From positions 496,001 to 560,000 of the forward strand of contig NZ_BDDE01000013.1 of NCBI RefSeq assembly GCF_008327685.1: 64,000 bases of DNA, in the 5' to 3' direction. Both the position numbers and the translations under genes were made by a program. Positions 34,336 to 42,204 of the stretch are shown here, piece after piece. The notes beneath the pieces are model-generated. The model was not told the DNA's origin. It ran no database searches and worked only from the letters and a program-made list of their open reading frames with translations. How positions within the stretch are numbered: position 1 is the stretch's first letter; each line of letters starts with the position of its first letter. The DNA comes from Actinomadura sp. K4S16 (GTDB lineage Bacteria > Actinomycetota > Actinomycetes > Streptosporangiales > Streptosporangiaceae).

Positions 34336-34363
34336 GTCGAACGGGGGGCGGCCGGAATCAACA
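34336..34363 (-). promoter_or_regulatory. ECF-type promoter of the second YciI-sigma module
   Basis: On the minus strand TGTTGA (34363-34358), an 18-base spacer and CGAC (34339-34336). Flanking bases also match the first module: TCCG follows one base after the -35 in both, and TT precedes CGAC in both. Confidence 0.5.
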
Positions 34364-34428
34364 CGCCCGCGAATTTTTTCCCGGAGACATTCTGGGCGAA
34401 CGTTTCCCCCGGTCAAGCCGGGGACGTT

Positions 34429-34517
34429 TCACGGGCGCCAGTACAGCGCCGGGTCCGGGTGCTCGACGAAGCCGAGCTCGCGGTAGAGGGGGGCGCCCTC
34501 GCGGAAGGGACTCCGCC
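34429..34517 (-). pseudogene. 3' remnant of a GNAT acetyltransferase
   Basis: The minus strand reads EGAPLYRELGFVEHPDPALY then WRP and TGA at 34429, the characteristic last strand of a GNAT protein. No start or acetyl-CoA-binding region remains; the frame runs into the neighbouring SnoaL gene after about 30 codons. A deletion that fused this tail to the SnoaL region is the simplest explanation. Confidence 0.5.
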
Positions 34518-34904
34518 CTACGCGCTGGAGGCGGCGGTGCCGAAGGGGTTGTCGAGGACGTAGCGCCAGCGGCCGTCCGGGCCCCGGCGGGCGACGTCGG
34601 TGGCGGTGCCTTCGAGGCGGACCGGGCCCTCGTCCCCCTCGCCCTCGATCACCCAGTCCACGATCAGCAGGGCGAGGTCGCCGGAGGCGTAGGCGTGGCG
34701 GGGGCTGACCTTGATCGGCAGGCCGAGGGCCATGAAGCGGGCGTTGGCGGCATGGGCGTCGGAGCCGGTCAGCGGGGTGCCCGGCTCGGGGACGAACACC
34801 GCCCCCTCCTCGTACAGCTCCGCCACCGCCGCCGGGTCGCCGCTGTTGAAGCGGTCGGCGAACACGAGCATGACGTCCTCGGGGCGTTCGGCCAGTGGGC
34901 GCAT
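34518..34904 (-). CDS. SnoaL/NTF2-like protein (DUF4440 type)
   Basis: 128 residues, ATG 34904 behind AAGGAGGACG. An NTF2-like cone: ADRFNSGDPAAVAELYEEGA, GSDAHAANARFMAL, LALLIVDWVIEGEG and WRYVLDNPFG. Members of this type are small hydrolases, isomerases or binding proteins. It is divergent from an HxlR regulator only 54 bases away, which very probably controls it. Confidence 0.85.
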   Translation of the reverse strand: MRPLAERPEDVMLVFADRFNSGDPAAVAELYEEGAVFVPEPGTPLTGSDAHAANARFMALGLPIKVSPRHAYASGDLALLIVDWVIEGEGDEGPVRLEGTATDVARRGPDGRWRYVLDNPFGTAASSA

Positions 34905-34958
34905 CGTCCTCCTTCGGGGTAGACAGGGTCGGGACGCGAAACGCTAGGAGGCGCTCTC

Positions 34959-35318
34959 GTGACTCACCAAACGGTCAGCCGCCCAGGGCTGCCCGACGAT
35001 CCGCACGCCCGCGTGGCGGAGCCCACGCCCACCTGTCCGGTGGAGATCACCCTGACCGCGCTGCGCGGCCGCTGGACGACCCTGGTGGTCCGCGAGCTCC
35101 TGCGGGGCGACCGCTCGTACAGCGAGCTGCGGCAGGCGCTCCCCGCCTTGTCCGACAAGGTGCTCACCGACCGGCTGGCGCATCTCGTCGAGACGGGCGT
35201 GATCGAAAGGGAGAGACGGGCGGGCCGGCCGCCGCGCACGCGGTACGCGCTGACTCCGCAGGGTCGCCGGTTGGGGCCGGTTCTCCAGGCGCTCTGGGAC
35301 TGGGGCGCCGAGCGTTAG
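34959..35318 (+). CDS. HxlR-family transcriptional regulator
   Basis: 119 residues from GTG 34959 behind AGGAGGCGCTCTC. The winged helix has CPVEITLTALRGRWTTLVVR, ELLRGDRSYSELRQALPALS and the wing ERRAGRPPRTRYALTPQG. The N-terminal Cys (TCPVEI) is the conserved position used by redox- or aldehyde-sensing HxlR proteins. Divergent from the SnoaL gene; its stop abuts the stop of the Thg1-like gene with no gap. Confidence 0.92.
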   Translation: MTHQTVSRPGLPDDPHARVAEPTPTCPVEITLTALRGRWTTLVVRELLRGDRSYSELRQALPALSDKVLTDRLAHLVETGVIERERRAGRPPRTRYALTPQGRRLGPVLQALWDWGAER

Positions 35319-36059
35319 TCAGCCCAGGAGGCCCCGGATCATGTCGCGGTAGGCGTCCTTCATGGGGAGATCGCGCTCGGTGCGGATCCGGCGGCGAGTG
35401 GCGATCACGTCCGTGCCGCGGATCGGGTCGTGACCCGCCTTCTCGTAGGCCTCCCACCACAGTCCGACGCCGCGCCGCTGCCAGGACGGGACCTCGTTGA
35501 AGTTGACGCCGCGCGAGAAGAGCAGTTCGTTCTTGTCGGCGATGGACGTCCGTTCCAGCCTGCGGGTCGCCTGCCGCGCGGACATGCCCTCGTTGCGCAG
35601 CGTCCAGTAGCACCAGCCGTTCAGGGCGCACCGCGCCGCGTCGGCCTGGCGCCAGGACAGGTAGTCGACCACGTCCTCGGGGCAGGCGCCCATCCAGACG
35701 CGGCCGTCGAAGACGGCGGGCTCTCCGGCGGCGTGGGTGAAGGCGGCGGTGGCGATGCCCGCGGACAGCGAGACGAGCTTCTCCACCTCGCGGCCGAACA
35801 GGTCGAAGGCGGGGTCCAGGACGACGGAGATCTCGTCGCTCTCGGTGTAGGCGTACCGCCCGCCGAGCTCGGTGAGCAGGGTGGTCGCGGTGTCCGCCAT
35901 GAGGGCGGAGAAGCGCGGGTCGAAGGGCTTGTCGAAGCGGCTCTCGGTGTAACGGGAGAAGGAGCGGCCGTCCACGCGCACGACGGCCCAGGCGCCGGGG
36001 AGCAGCGTCAGGGAGTGGAACCACTCGCGGGCGCGCATTCGCGCTTCAAGGTCCTTCAT
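35319..36059 (-). CDS. Thg1-like (tRNA-His guanylyltransferase family) 3'-5' polymerase
   Basis: 246 residues. The palm-domain metal site is intact: VVRVDGRSFSRYTESRFDKP with the first Asp, and YAYTESDEISVVLDP with the Asp-Glu pair. RFSALMADTATTLLTELGG and SLSAGIATAAFTH follow as in the family. Thg1 enzymes add nucleotides in the 3'-5' direction; bacterial tRNA-His already encodes G-1, so bacterial Thg1-like proteins are considered repair enzymes for 5'-truncated tRNAs. Start ATG 36059 overlaps the P-loop kinase gene by 14 bases, and the kinase could supply the 5'-phosphate the polymerase needs. The combination is the main reason to propose RNA repair. Confidence 0.92.
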   Translation of the reverse strand: MKDLEARMRAREWFHSLTLLPGAWAVVRVDGRSFSRYTESRFDKPFDPRFSALMADTATTLLTELGGRYAYTESDEISVVLDPAFDLFGREVEKLVSLSAGIATAAFTHAAGEPAVFDGRVWMGACPEDVVDYLSWRQADAARCALNGWCYWTLRNEGMSARQATRRLERTSIADKNELLFSRGVNFNEVPSWQRRGVGLWWEAYEKAGHDPIRGTDVIATRRRIRTERDLPMKDAYRDMIRGLLG

Positions 36060-36525
36060 CCAGGGGCTCCTCGGGCCGGGTCACGACGAAGCCTCCGGCG
36101 CCGTCGTGGCCGACGGAGCAGACCTCGTCGAAGCCGTCGGACGGGCGCGGGCGGCGGAGTCGCTTGAGCGTGGCATGGATCCCGACGTCCGGCACCCGGA
36201 TTACCGGCGGGCGCGCCGCGTTGCGGTCCCTCGACGCGGCGAAGTCGGGCGGGAACCAGTAGGCGGTAACGCGGGCGCCGTGGCGACGGCCCAAGGCGAT
36301 GAGCGGCTCCCACTCCTCTGGGGACGGGTTCGTGTTGTCGACGGCGACGCACCGGCCCGATTCGAGGGCCTCGGCGATGAGCCTGACCTGGCGGGCCTGC
36401 TTCCGGCGGGCGGACTTCGGGAACAGGTCCTTGCTCACATGGACGTGTGTGGCGGCGAGCCTCTGCCGGTAGAACGTCGTCTTGCCGGACGCTTGCAGGC
36501 CGACGAGGATCACGAGTTCGGGCAT
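36046..36525 (-). CDS. P-loop kinase similar to the 5'-polynucleotide kinase domain of T4 Pnk
   Basis: 159 residues. Walker A is ILVGLQASGKTTFYRQRL; HVSKDLFP holds the Asp equivalent to the general base of T4 Pnk; CVAVDNTNPSPEEWEPLIAL carries the DNTN signature of polynucleotide kinases; FPPDFAASRDRNAARPP provides the lid Arg residues; DVGIHATLKRLRRPRPSDGF closes the domain. No phosphatase domain is attached. Start ATG overlaps the stop of the nitronate monooxygenase gene (TGATG) and the 3' end overlaps Thg1, so all three are translated as a unit. A kinase for small metabolites cannot be excluded. Confidence 0.85.
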   Translation of the reverse strand: MPELVILVGLQASGKTTFYRQRLAATHVHVSKDLFPKSARRKQARQVRLIAEALESGRCVAVDNTNPSPEEWEPLIALGRRHGARVTAYWFPPDFAASRDRNAARPPVIRVPDVGIHATLKRLRRPRPSDGFDEVCSVGHDGAGGFVVTRPEEPLDEGP

Positions 36526-37520
36526 CAGGCGGGGGTGAGCTCGGCTACCAGGGCGCCGGCGTCGGTTTCGGTCGTCTCGCGGAAGGACTCGCCCGCCCAG
36601 AGGTTGACGCCGTCCGGGTCGCCTTGGGCCGCGGACGCCCGGCGCAGCGGCGCCGTCACGTAGTGGACGTCCGGGTAGGCGGCGGGCGCTTCCCCCGAGT
36701 GCTCGGCGAGGAAGCGGTTGACGAGCCCCCGCGCGGGACGCCCGCTGAACGCCCTGGTCATCGCGGTGGAGGTGAAGCGGGGGTCGGTCAGGGCGGCCTT
36801 GTGGACGTCGCTGGCGCCGCTCTCCGCGCAGCGCAGGAACGCCGTCCCGAGCTGGGCGGCGTCGGCGCCGAGGGACAGGACCTCGGCGACGTCGGAGGCG
36901 GTGGCGAGGCCGCCGGCGGCGATGAGGGGCTGCCGGGTGGCCTCGCGGACGGCCGGAAGCAGCGCGCGCAGGGGCTGCGCGTCGTCGAGGGTGTTGGCGA
37001 ACGAGGCCCGGTGGCCTCCGGCCTCGGGGCCCTGGAGGCAGAGCACGTCGGCCTCGGACGCCCGGAGGGCCTCGTCCACGGAGGTCACGGTGACGATGAC
37101 GGTGGCGCCGCGGTCCTTGAGCGCGCGGATCACGTCCGGAGTGGGGCAGCCGAACGTGAAGCTGACGAACGCGGGCGGGTCGGACACCAGGTCGGCGATC
37201 TTCCCGTCGTAGGCGTCGTCGCGGGCGCCCGGGACGCCCGGCTCGACGCCGAGGCGGGCGGCCTCGGGGGCGAGGCGGGCGCGGTAGCGGGCCACGGCCG
37301 CCGGGTCGACCTGGTCCAGGGACGGCATGAAGACGTTCATCCCGAAGGGGCGGGACGTCAGCTTCCGCGTCGCGGCGATGTCGGCGCGCATCGCCTCGGG
37401 CGTCTTGTACCCGGCGGCGAGGAAGCCGAGGCCGCCCGCCTCCGAGACGGCGGCGGCCAGCTCCGGCGTCGACGGCCCGCCCGCCATCGGGGCCTGCACG
37501 ATCGGCTTCTCCGGCCACAT
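36525..37520 (-). CDS. Nitronate monooxygenase (2-nitropropane dioxygenase family)
   Basis: ATG 37520 has GAGGTG at six bases and gives 331 residues; GTG 37529 is an alternative. FMN-binding TIM barrel: IVQAPMAGGPSTPELAAAVS at the start, GMNVFMPS, DVLCLQGPEAGGHRASFANT with the catalytic His region, LIAAGGLATASDVAEVLSLG and AAQLGTAFLRCAESG for phosphate binding. Class II-like, lacking the longer class I insertions. It oxidises alkyl nitronates such as propionate-3-nitronate. First gene of an operon with the kinase and Thg1-like genes; the functional link is unexplained. Confidence 0.91.
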   Translation of the reverse strand: MWPEKPIVQAPMAGGPSTPELAAAVSEAGGLGFLAAGYKTPEAMRADIAATRKLTSRPFGMNVFMPSLDQVDPAAVARYRARLAPEAARLGVEPGVPGARDDAYDGKIADLVSDPPAFVSFTFGCPTPDVIRALKDRGATVIVTVTSVDEALRASEADVLCLQGPEAGGHRASFANTLDDAQPLRALLPAVREATRQPLIAAGGLATASDVAEVLSLGADAAQLGTAFLRCAESGASDVHKAALTDPRFTSTAMTRAFSGRPARGLVNRFLAEHSGEAPAAYPDVHYVTAPLRRASAAQGDPDGVNLWAGESFRETTETDAGALVAELTPA

Positions 37521-37547
37521 GGCGCTCACCTCGTCCGACTCCGGCTC

Positions 37548-37564
37548 ATTATCCGCACGATAAT
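37548..37564. promoter_or_regulatory. Palindromic divergent promoter/operator between NMO operon and hydroxyacid dehydrogenase
   Basis: ATTATC-CGCAC-GATAAT is a perfect inverted repeat; each arm read outward is GATAAT, five of six bases of a -10 box. It lies 28 bases from the NMO start and 55 bases from the dehydrogenase start, so one dyad could provide both -10 elements and bind a MarR/TetR-sized dimer. Confidence 0.5.
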
Positions 37565-37618
37565 CGCGGGGGACGCCGGGCGGTGAGGCCGGGGTCGCGG
37601 GAGGGAAAGGGGATCGGC

Positions 37619-38527
37619 ATGCGGGTGCTGCTGCACTACGACATGGATCACGAGGAGCCCGGCCTCGACATCGTGAGCTGTTCGGAGCAGGACGACGCCC
37701 GGTTCGCCGAGCTGCTGCCCGGGACCGAGGTGCTCTGGCACGTGCTGCGCCCGGTGACGGCCGCCGACATGGACCGGGCGCCGAAGCTGCGGCTGATCCA
37801 GAAGCTCGGCACCGGCGTGAACACCATCGACCTGGACGCGGCGGCCGAGCGCGGGATCGCGGTCGCGAACATGCCGGGCCGCAACGCGCAGGCGGTGGCG
37901 GAGACGTCGCTGCTGCTGATGCTGGCGGTGCTGCGGCGGGTCGTCCCGTTCGACGCCCGGACGCGGCGCGGCGAGGGCTGGCCCGCCGACCGGGCCCTGG
38001 TGGGCGGCGAGCTGGCCGGACGGACGGTCGGGCTCCTCGGCGGCGGCGAGATCGCGACGCTGCTGCGCGGGATGCTGGAGGCGATCGGGGCGACCGTGCT
38101 CTACACGACCCGGCGGCCCAGGCGCGAGGACCCGGCCTGGCGGGAGCTGGACGACCTGCTGCGCGCCAGCGACATCGTGTCCGTGCACATCCCGTTGACC
38201 GACGAGACCCGTCATCTTCTCGACGCCGAGAGGCTCGCGCTCCTGCCAGAGGGTGCGATCGTGGTGAACACGGCGCGCGGCGCGGTGATCGACGAGCAGG
38301 CGCTGGTGGCGGCGCTCAGATCGGGGCGCCTGGGCGGCGCCGGGCTGGACGTCTTCGAGAAGGAGCCCGTCGACGCCGGCAACCCGCTGCTGTCCCTCGA
38401 CACTGTCGCGGTCATGCCGCACGTCGCGTGGCTGACCCGCGAGACGTGGGACCGGTACTTCGCGGTCGCCGCGGAGAACTGCCGCCGCCTCGCGCGCGGC
38501 GACGGCCTCCTCCACCGCGTCGTCTGA
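37619..38527 (+). CDS. D-2-hydroxyacid dehydrogenase (NAD-dependent)
   Basis: 302 residues; ATG 37619 follows GGGAAAGGGGATCGGC, which I prefer to an ATG 12 codons upstream. Substrate domain residues 1-95, then the NAD domain with VGLLGGGEIATLLRGMLEAI. Family catalytic Arg is in VVNTARGAVIDEQAL, Glu in GLDVFEKEPVDAGNP and His in VAVMPHVAWLT. Note GLLGGGEIA in place of the usual GxGxxG spacing variant GxGxIG. It reduces a 2-keto acid or oxidises a D-2-hydroxyacid or phosphoglycerate analogue. Divergent from the NMO operon. Confidence 0.91.
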   Translation: MRVLLHYDMDHEEPGLDIVSCSEQDDARFAELLPGTEVLWHVLRPVTAADMDRAPKLRLIQKLGTGVNTIDLDAAAERGIAVANMPGRNAQAVAETSLLLMLAVLRRVVPFDARTRRGEGWPADRALVGGELAGRTVGLLGGGEIATLLRGMLEAIGATVLYTTRRPRREDPAWRELDDLLRASDIVSVHIPLTDETRHLLDAERLALLPEGAIVVNTARGAVIDEQALVAALRSGRLGGAGLDVFEKEPVDAGNPLLSLDTVAVMPHVAWLTRETWDRYFAVAAENCRRLARGDGLLHRVV

Positions 38528-38548
38528 GACCCGGTCGGACGCGTGCGG

Positions 38549-38965
38549 TCAGGCTTCGGCGGTCTCCCACCAGGTGAGGTTGGCGGCCGCCCGGGCCACC
38601 GGCTCGATGATCTCCCAGGCCTCGGCGATCAGCCCGTCCTCGACCCGCCAGACGTCGACGACCGCGATCTCCGGCCCGTCCGGGAGCCGCCGCCGCGTGT
38701 GCAGGACCACGTGGTCGCCGTCGGCCAGCAGGTGGCGGATCTCGACCTGCATGGCGGCGAGCGGGGTGAGCGCCGCCTGCACGGCGGCGAGCCATTCCGT
38801 CTTGGTCGAGGAGGTCGCGTCCGGCCGGTGGTGCACGAAGCCGTCGCTGAGCAGCGGCCGGAGCCCGTCGGTGCTGCCCGTCGTGATCAGTTCCGACAGT
38901 GCCCGCTGGACGATCTCCTTGTTGGCCAGGGACGCTGCGTCGTTCGGGAATGCGGTGTTGGTCAT
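38549..38965 (-). CDS. SnoaL-like polyketide-cyclase-fold protein
   Basis: 138 residues from ATG 38965. ASLANKEIVQRALSELITTG, LLSDGFVHHRPDATSSTKTE, MQVEIRHLLADGDHVVLHTR and VDVWRVEDGLIAEAWEIIEP are the core SnoaL (NTF2-like) strands. Many such proteins in actinomycetes are predicted ester cyclases outside polyketide clusters; function unknown. Divergent from an XRE regulator 81 bases away, which probably controls it. Confidence 0.88.
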   Translation of the reverse strand: MTNTAFPNDAASLANKEIVQRALSELITTGSTDGLRPLLSDGFVHHRPDATSSTKTEWLAAVQAALTPLAAMQVEIRHLLADGDHVVLHTRRRLPDGPEIAVVDVWRVEDGLIAEAWEIIEPVARAAANLTWWETAEA

Positions 38966-39046
38966 GGGCGCAGTGTTTCCGCGACCGTGGCGGATTGTCG
39001 ATGAAGTCCCATTTCATGGCGTCCCGCCGCACGATGAGTACGCTCG

Positions 39047-39838
39047 ATGACCGTGCACACGGTCGGGGAGCTCCTGCGGCAGTGGCGGCATCGCCGGCGG
39101 CTCAGCCAGCTCGACCTCGCGATCGCCGCCGACGTCTCCGCCCGGCACGTCAGCCTCGTCGAGACGGGCAGGTCCAACCCGAGCGCCGCCATGATCCTGC
39201 GGCTTGCGGAGCATCTCGACGTGCCGCTGCGCGACCGCAACCGGCTGCTGCTCGCGGCCGGATTCGCGCCCCGGTACTCCGAACGGCCGCTCGACGACGA
39301 CGCGCTGTCCGCCGCCCGGAACGCGGTCGAACGCGTGCTCCGCGCGCACGAGCCGTACCCGGCGCTGGCCTTCGACCGCCGGTGGGACATCGTCATGACC
39401 AACCGCGCCATCGAGCCGTTCCTCGCCGAGGTCGACCCCGAGCTGCTCCGGCCGCCGGTCAACCTGCTGCGGCTCGGCCTGGACCCGCGCGGGCTCGCCC
39501 GCCTGGTCGTCAACCTGTCCGACGTGCGCGCGGTGTTCCGCTCCCGGGTCAGGCGCCAGCTCGCCGCCGCCCCCGACCCCGGGCTCGCCGCCCTCTACGA
39601 GGAACTGCTGGAGCCCGGAGCCGAGGAAGCGCCGGCCGGCGCCGATGTCACGATCCAGATGGTCGTCCGCTTCAGGGGGCGGGAACTGCGGATGTTCTCC
39701 ACCATCACCACGTTCGGCACCCCCCTGGACATCACGCTGGACGAGGTCGCCGTCGAGTCGTACTACCCGGCGGACGCCGAGACCGCCGCCTACTTCGAGG
39801 GCCCCGGGAAGGGGCTCACGGGATCAGGACGGGCTTGA
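39047..39838 (+). CDS. XRE-family regulator with MmyB-like ligand-binding domain
   Basis: 263 residues from ATG 39047; a GTG two codons later sits eight bases after TACGCT (39039-39044) and may be the real leaderless start. The N-terminal helix-turn-helix reads GELLRQWRHRRRLSQLDLAI and ARHVSLVETGRSNPSAAMIL. Residues about 95-260 form the PAS-like MmyB domain (PYPALAFDRRWDIVMTNRAI) that in relatives binds a fatty-acid-like ligand. Divergent from the SnoaL gene at 38965; its 3' end overlaps the convergent alcohol dehydrogenase by 23 bases. Confidence 0.92.
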   Translation: MTVHTVGELLRQWRHRRRLSQLDLAIAADVSARHVSLVETGRSNPSAAMILRLAEHLDVPLRDRNRLLLAAGFAPRYSERPLDDDALSAARNAVERVLRAHEPYPALAFDRRWDIVMTNRAIEPFLAEVDPELLRPPVNLLRLGLDPRGLARLVVNLSDVRAVFRSRVRRQLAAAPDPGLAALYEELLEPGAEEAPAGADVTIQMVVRFRGRELRMFSTITTFGTPLDITLDEVAVESYYPADAETAAYFEGPGKGLTGSGRA

Positions 39839-40910
39839 CGACCTTGCCGGACGTCGTGTCCGCCTCCGCCTCGTTGATCTGGGCGAGCGGGTAGGCGGCG
39901 ACGAGCCGGTCGAACGGGAACCGGCCCTGCCGCCACAGCTCGATCATCCGCGGGATGAACGTGTGCGGGACGGCGTCGCCCTCGATGATGCCCTTGACCG
40001 TCCGCCCCATGAGCAGGAGGTTGGCGTCCAGCCGGTACTCGGCGGCGCCGACGCCGACCAGGCCGCAGACGCCTGTGGTGCGCAGCGACGCGACCGCCGT
40101 CGAGACGACCTCCGGGACGGCCGTCGAGTCGAGCGCGTACTGCACGCCCTCGCCGCCGGAGATCGCCCGGATCTGTCCGGCGATGTCGTCGTCCGCCCCG
40201 TTCAGGGCGTGCGTGGCGCCGAGTTCGCGGGCCAGGTCGAGCCGGGACTCGTGCAGGTCGACCGCGACGATCACGGAGGCGCCCGCGACCCGCGCGGCCA
40301 TCACCGCGGACAGCCCCACCGCGCCCGCGCCGAAGACCGCGACGCTGTCGCCGGCGCGGACGCCGAGCGAGACCAGCATGGAGGCGGCCCCGGTCTGCAC
40401 GCCGCAGCCGAGCGGCCCGAGCACGTCCAGGGGGACGTCCTTGGTCACCGGGACGACGTTGCGCGCGGTTCCGAGGGCGTGGCTCGCGAACGACGACTGC
40501 CCGAACCAGCGCGTGTGGACGGGCTCGCCGCCCGGGCCGGTGGCGCGGGGCGTGCCGTCCAGCGGCATCGCGAGCATGTTGAGCGCGGTCATCTGGGGGC
40601 AGGCGCCGGGCTTGGCCGCGCGGCAGTTCTCGCACGTCCCGCACGAGTCGAACGACATGACCACGTGGTCGCCAACGGCGAGGCCGGTGACGCCGGGGCC
40701 GACCGCCTCGACCACGCCGGAGCCCTCGTGCCCGAGGACGACCGGCTTGGTGATCAGGTCACCGGGGATGCGTCCGAGCATGTCGGTGTGGCACATCCCC
40801 GCGCCCGCGACCTTGACGAGGACCTCGCCGGGGCCCGGGTCGGCGAGGTCGAGCGACTCGATCGTGTAGGGGGCGTCTGCGGCGCGCAGCACCGCGGCTT
40901 CGATCTGCAC
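39816..40910 (-). CDS. Zinc-dependent alcohol dehydrogenase (MDR superfamily)
   Basis: 364 residues from GTG 40910 behind AAGGAACCCCTG. Catalytic zinc ligands: Cys in AGMCHTDMLG, GHEGSGVVEAVG with His-Glu, and Cys in PLGCGVQTGA. The structural zinc loop SCGTCENCRAAKPGACPQ has all four Cys. Rossmann fold SVAVFGAGAVGLSAVMAARV followed by VAVDLHESRLDLAREL. It resembles aryl-alcohol or NAD-dependent long-chain enzymes. The P450 gene stops 10 bases upstream, so the two form an operon that could hydroxylate a substrate and then oxidise the alcohol. Confidence 0.93.
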   Translation of the reverse strand: MQIEAAVLRAADAPYTIESLDLADPGPGEVLVKVAGAGMCHTDMLGRIPGDLITKPVVLGHEGSGVVEAVGPGVTGLAVGDHVVMSFDSCGTCENCRAAKPGACPQMTALNMLAMPLDGTPRATGPGGEPVHTRWFGQSSFASHALGTARNVVPVTKDVPLDVLGPLGCGVQTGAASMLVSLGVRAGDSVAVFGAGAVGLSAVMAARVAGASVIVAVDLHESRLDLARELGATHALNGADDDIAGQIRAISGGEGVQYALDSTAVPEVVSTAVASLRTTGVCGLVGVGAAEYRLDANLLLMGRTVKGIIEGDAVPHTFIPRMIELWRQGRFPFDRLVAAYPLAQINEAEADTTSGKVVKPVLIP

Positions 40911-40920
40911 CAGGGGTTCC

Positions 40921-42165
40921 TTAGGCGAGGGAGTAGCGGATGGGGAGGCGCTTGAGGCCGCCGACGAAGGTGGTGGCGATGCTCTCGGGCGCTCCGGCGA
41001 GCTCGATGGAGCCGAGGCGGGGCAGCAGTTCCTCGAAGAAGGCGCGGACCTCGATGCGGGCCAGCGCCGCGCCCAGGCAGTAGTGGACGCCGAAGCCGAA
41101 CGCCAGGTGCTTGTTCGGGTCGCGCCCGACATCGAAGCGGAACGGGTCGTCGAAGGCGTCCTCGTCCCGGTTCGCGGACGGGTAGGACAGCAGCACCGCC
41201 TGGCCCTCGCGGATGGTGGTGCCGCGCAGCTCGTAGTCCCGCGCGGCGGTGCGCATGAACTCCTTGACCGGGGTGACCCAGCGGATCATCTCGTCCACGG
41301 CGAGCGGCATCAGCTCCGGCTCGTCCTGGAGCCGCTTGAGCTGGTCGGGGTGCTCGACGAGGGCGTGCAGGCCGCCGGAGATCGTCGCGCTGGTCGTGTC
41401 GTGCCCGGCCGTCGCGATGATGACGTAGTAGGACGCGGTGTCGAAGTCGTTCAGCGGCTCGCCGTCGATGCGCGCGTTCGCGATGGCGGAGGCGAGGTCG
41501 TCGGTCGGGTGCTTGCGGCGCTCCTCCGTCAGGCCCTGGAAGTAGGCGAAGAAGTCGAGCAGGACCTGGAGCTTCTCCTCGTTGGTCGTGCCCCGCTGGA
41601 GCTCGTCGTCGTCGCCTCCGAACAGCTCCTGCGTCAGCTTCAGCATGCGGTCGAAGTCGCTCTCCGGCAGGCCGAGCAGCGACAGGATCACGTAGAGCGG
41701 GAAGTGGACGGCGACCTCGCGCGCGAAGTCGCACTCGCCGCCGAGGTCCACCATCCGGTCGACGTACCGCTTCGCCAGCTCGCGGACGCGCGGCTCCAGG
41801 GCCCGCATCGCGCGGGGCCGGAACCAGTCGGCGCCGATCGCCCGGACGACCCGGTGGTCGGGGTCGTCCATGTGGATGAGCGTGCGCAGCGCGATGCCCT
41901 GCTCGGCGCGCTGCCGGTTCAGCTCGTCGAACTCGGCGGTGCCGAGCAGCGGGCGCGGCGCGTTCAGGAAGATCTCGTGGTTGCGCTCGATCTCCAGGAC
42001 GTCCTCGTGCCTGGTGATCCCCCAGAACGGGGTGTAGTCGGGGGCCTCCACCCAGTGCACCGGGGACTCGCGGCGCAGCAGCGCGAGGGAGTCGTGGAAC
42101 CGCCGGTCATCGGCGTAGGCCTTCGGGTCGGCGAGCGCCAGGCCCGCCTCGTCCAGGGTCAGCAT
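40921..42165 (-). CDS. Cytochrome P450
   Basis: 414 residues, ATG 42165. I-helix oxygen-activation motif ATAGHDTTSATISGG, ExxR in VDEMIRWVTPVKEF, and the heme loop LAFGFGVHYCLGAALARIE with the thiolate Cys. MDDPDHRVVRAIGADWFRPR in the B/C region resembles the actinobacterial and proteobacterial P450s acting on terpenes, steroids or fatty acids (CYP108/CYP142-like look), but substrate cannot be assigned. No ferredoxin or reductase gene is adjacent. It is followed by an alcohol dehydrogenase and preceded by a clear promoter with operator. Confidence 0.94.
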   Translation of the reverse strand: MLTLDEAGLALADPKAYADDRRFHDSLALLRRESPVHWVEAPDYTPFWGITRHEDVLEIERNHEIFLNAPRPLLGTAEFDELNRQRAEQGIALRTLIHMDDPDHRVVRAIGADWFRPRAMRALEPRVRELAKRYVDRMVDLGGECDFAREVAVHFPLYVILSLLGLPESDFDRMLKLTQELFGGDDDELQRGTTNEEKLQVLLDFFAYFQGLTEERRKHPTDDLASAIANARIDGEPLNDFDTASYYVIIATAGHDTTSATISGGLHALVEHPDQLKRLQDEPELMPLAVDEMIRWVTPVKEFMRTAARDYELRGTTIREGQAVLLSYPSANRDEDAFDDPFRFDVGRDPNKHLAFGFGVHYCLGAALARIEVRAFFEELLPRLGSIELAGAPESIATTFVGGLKRLPIRYSLA

Positions 42166-42204
42166 CAGCGCTTCACTCCTCGGTCACGGCGGCCGCCCAC
42201 CAGG

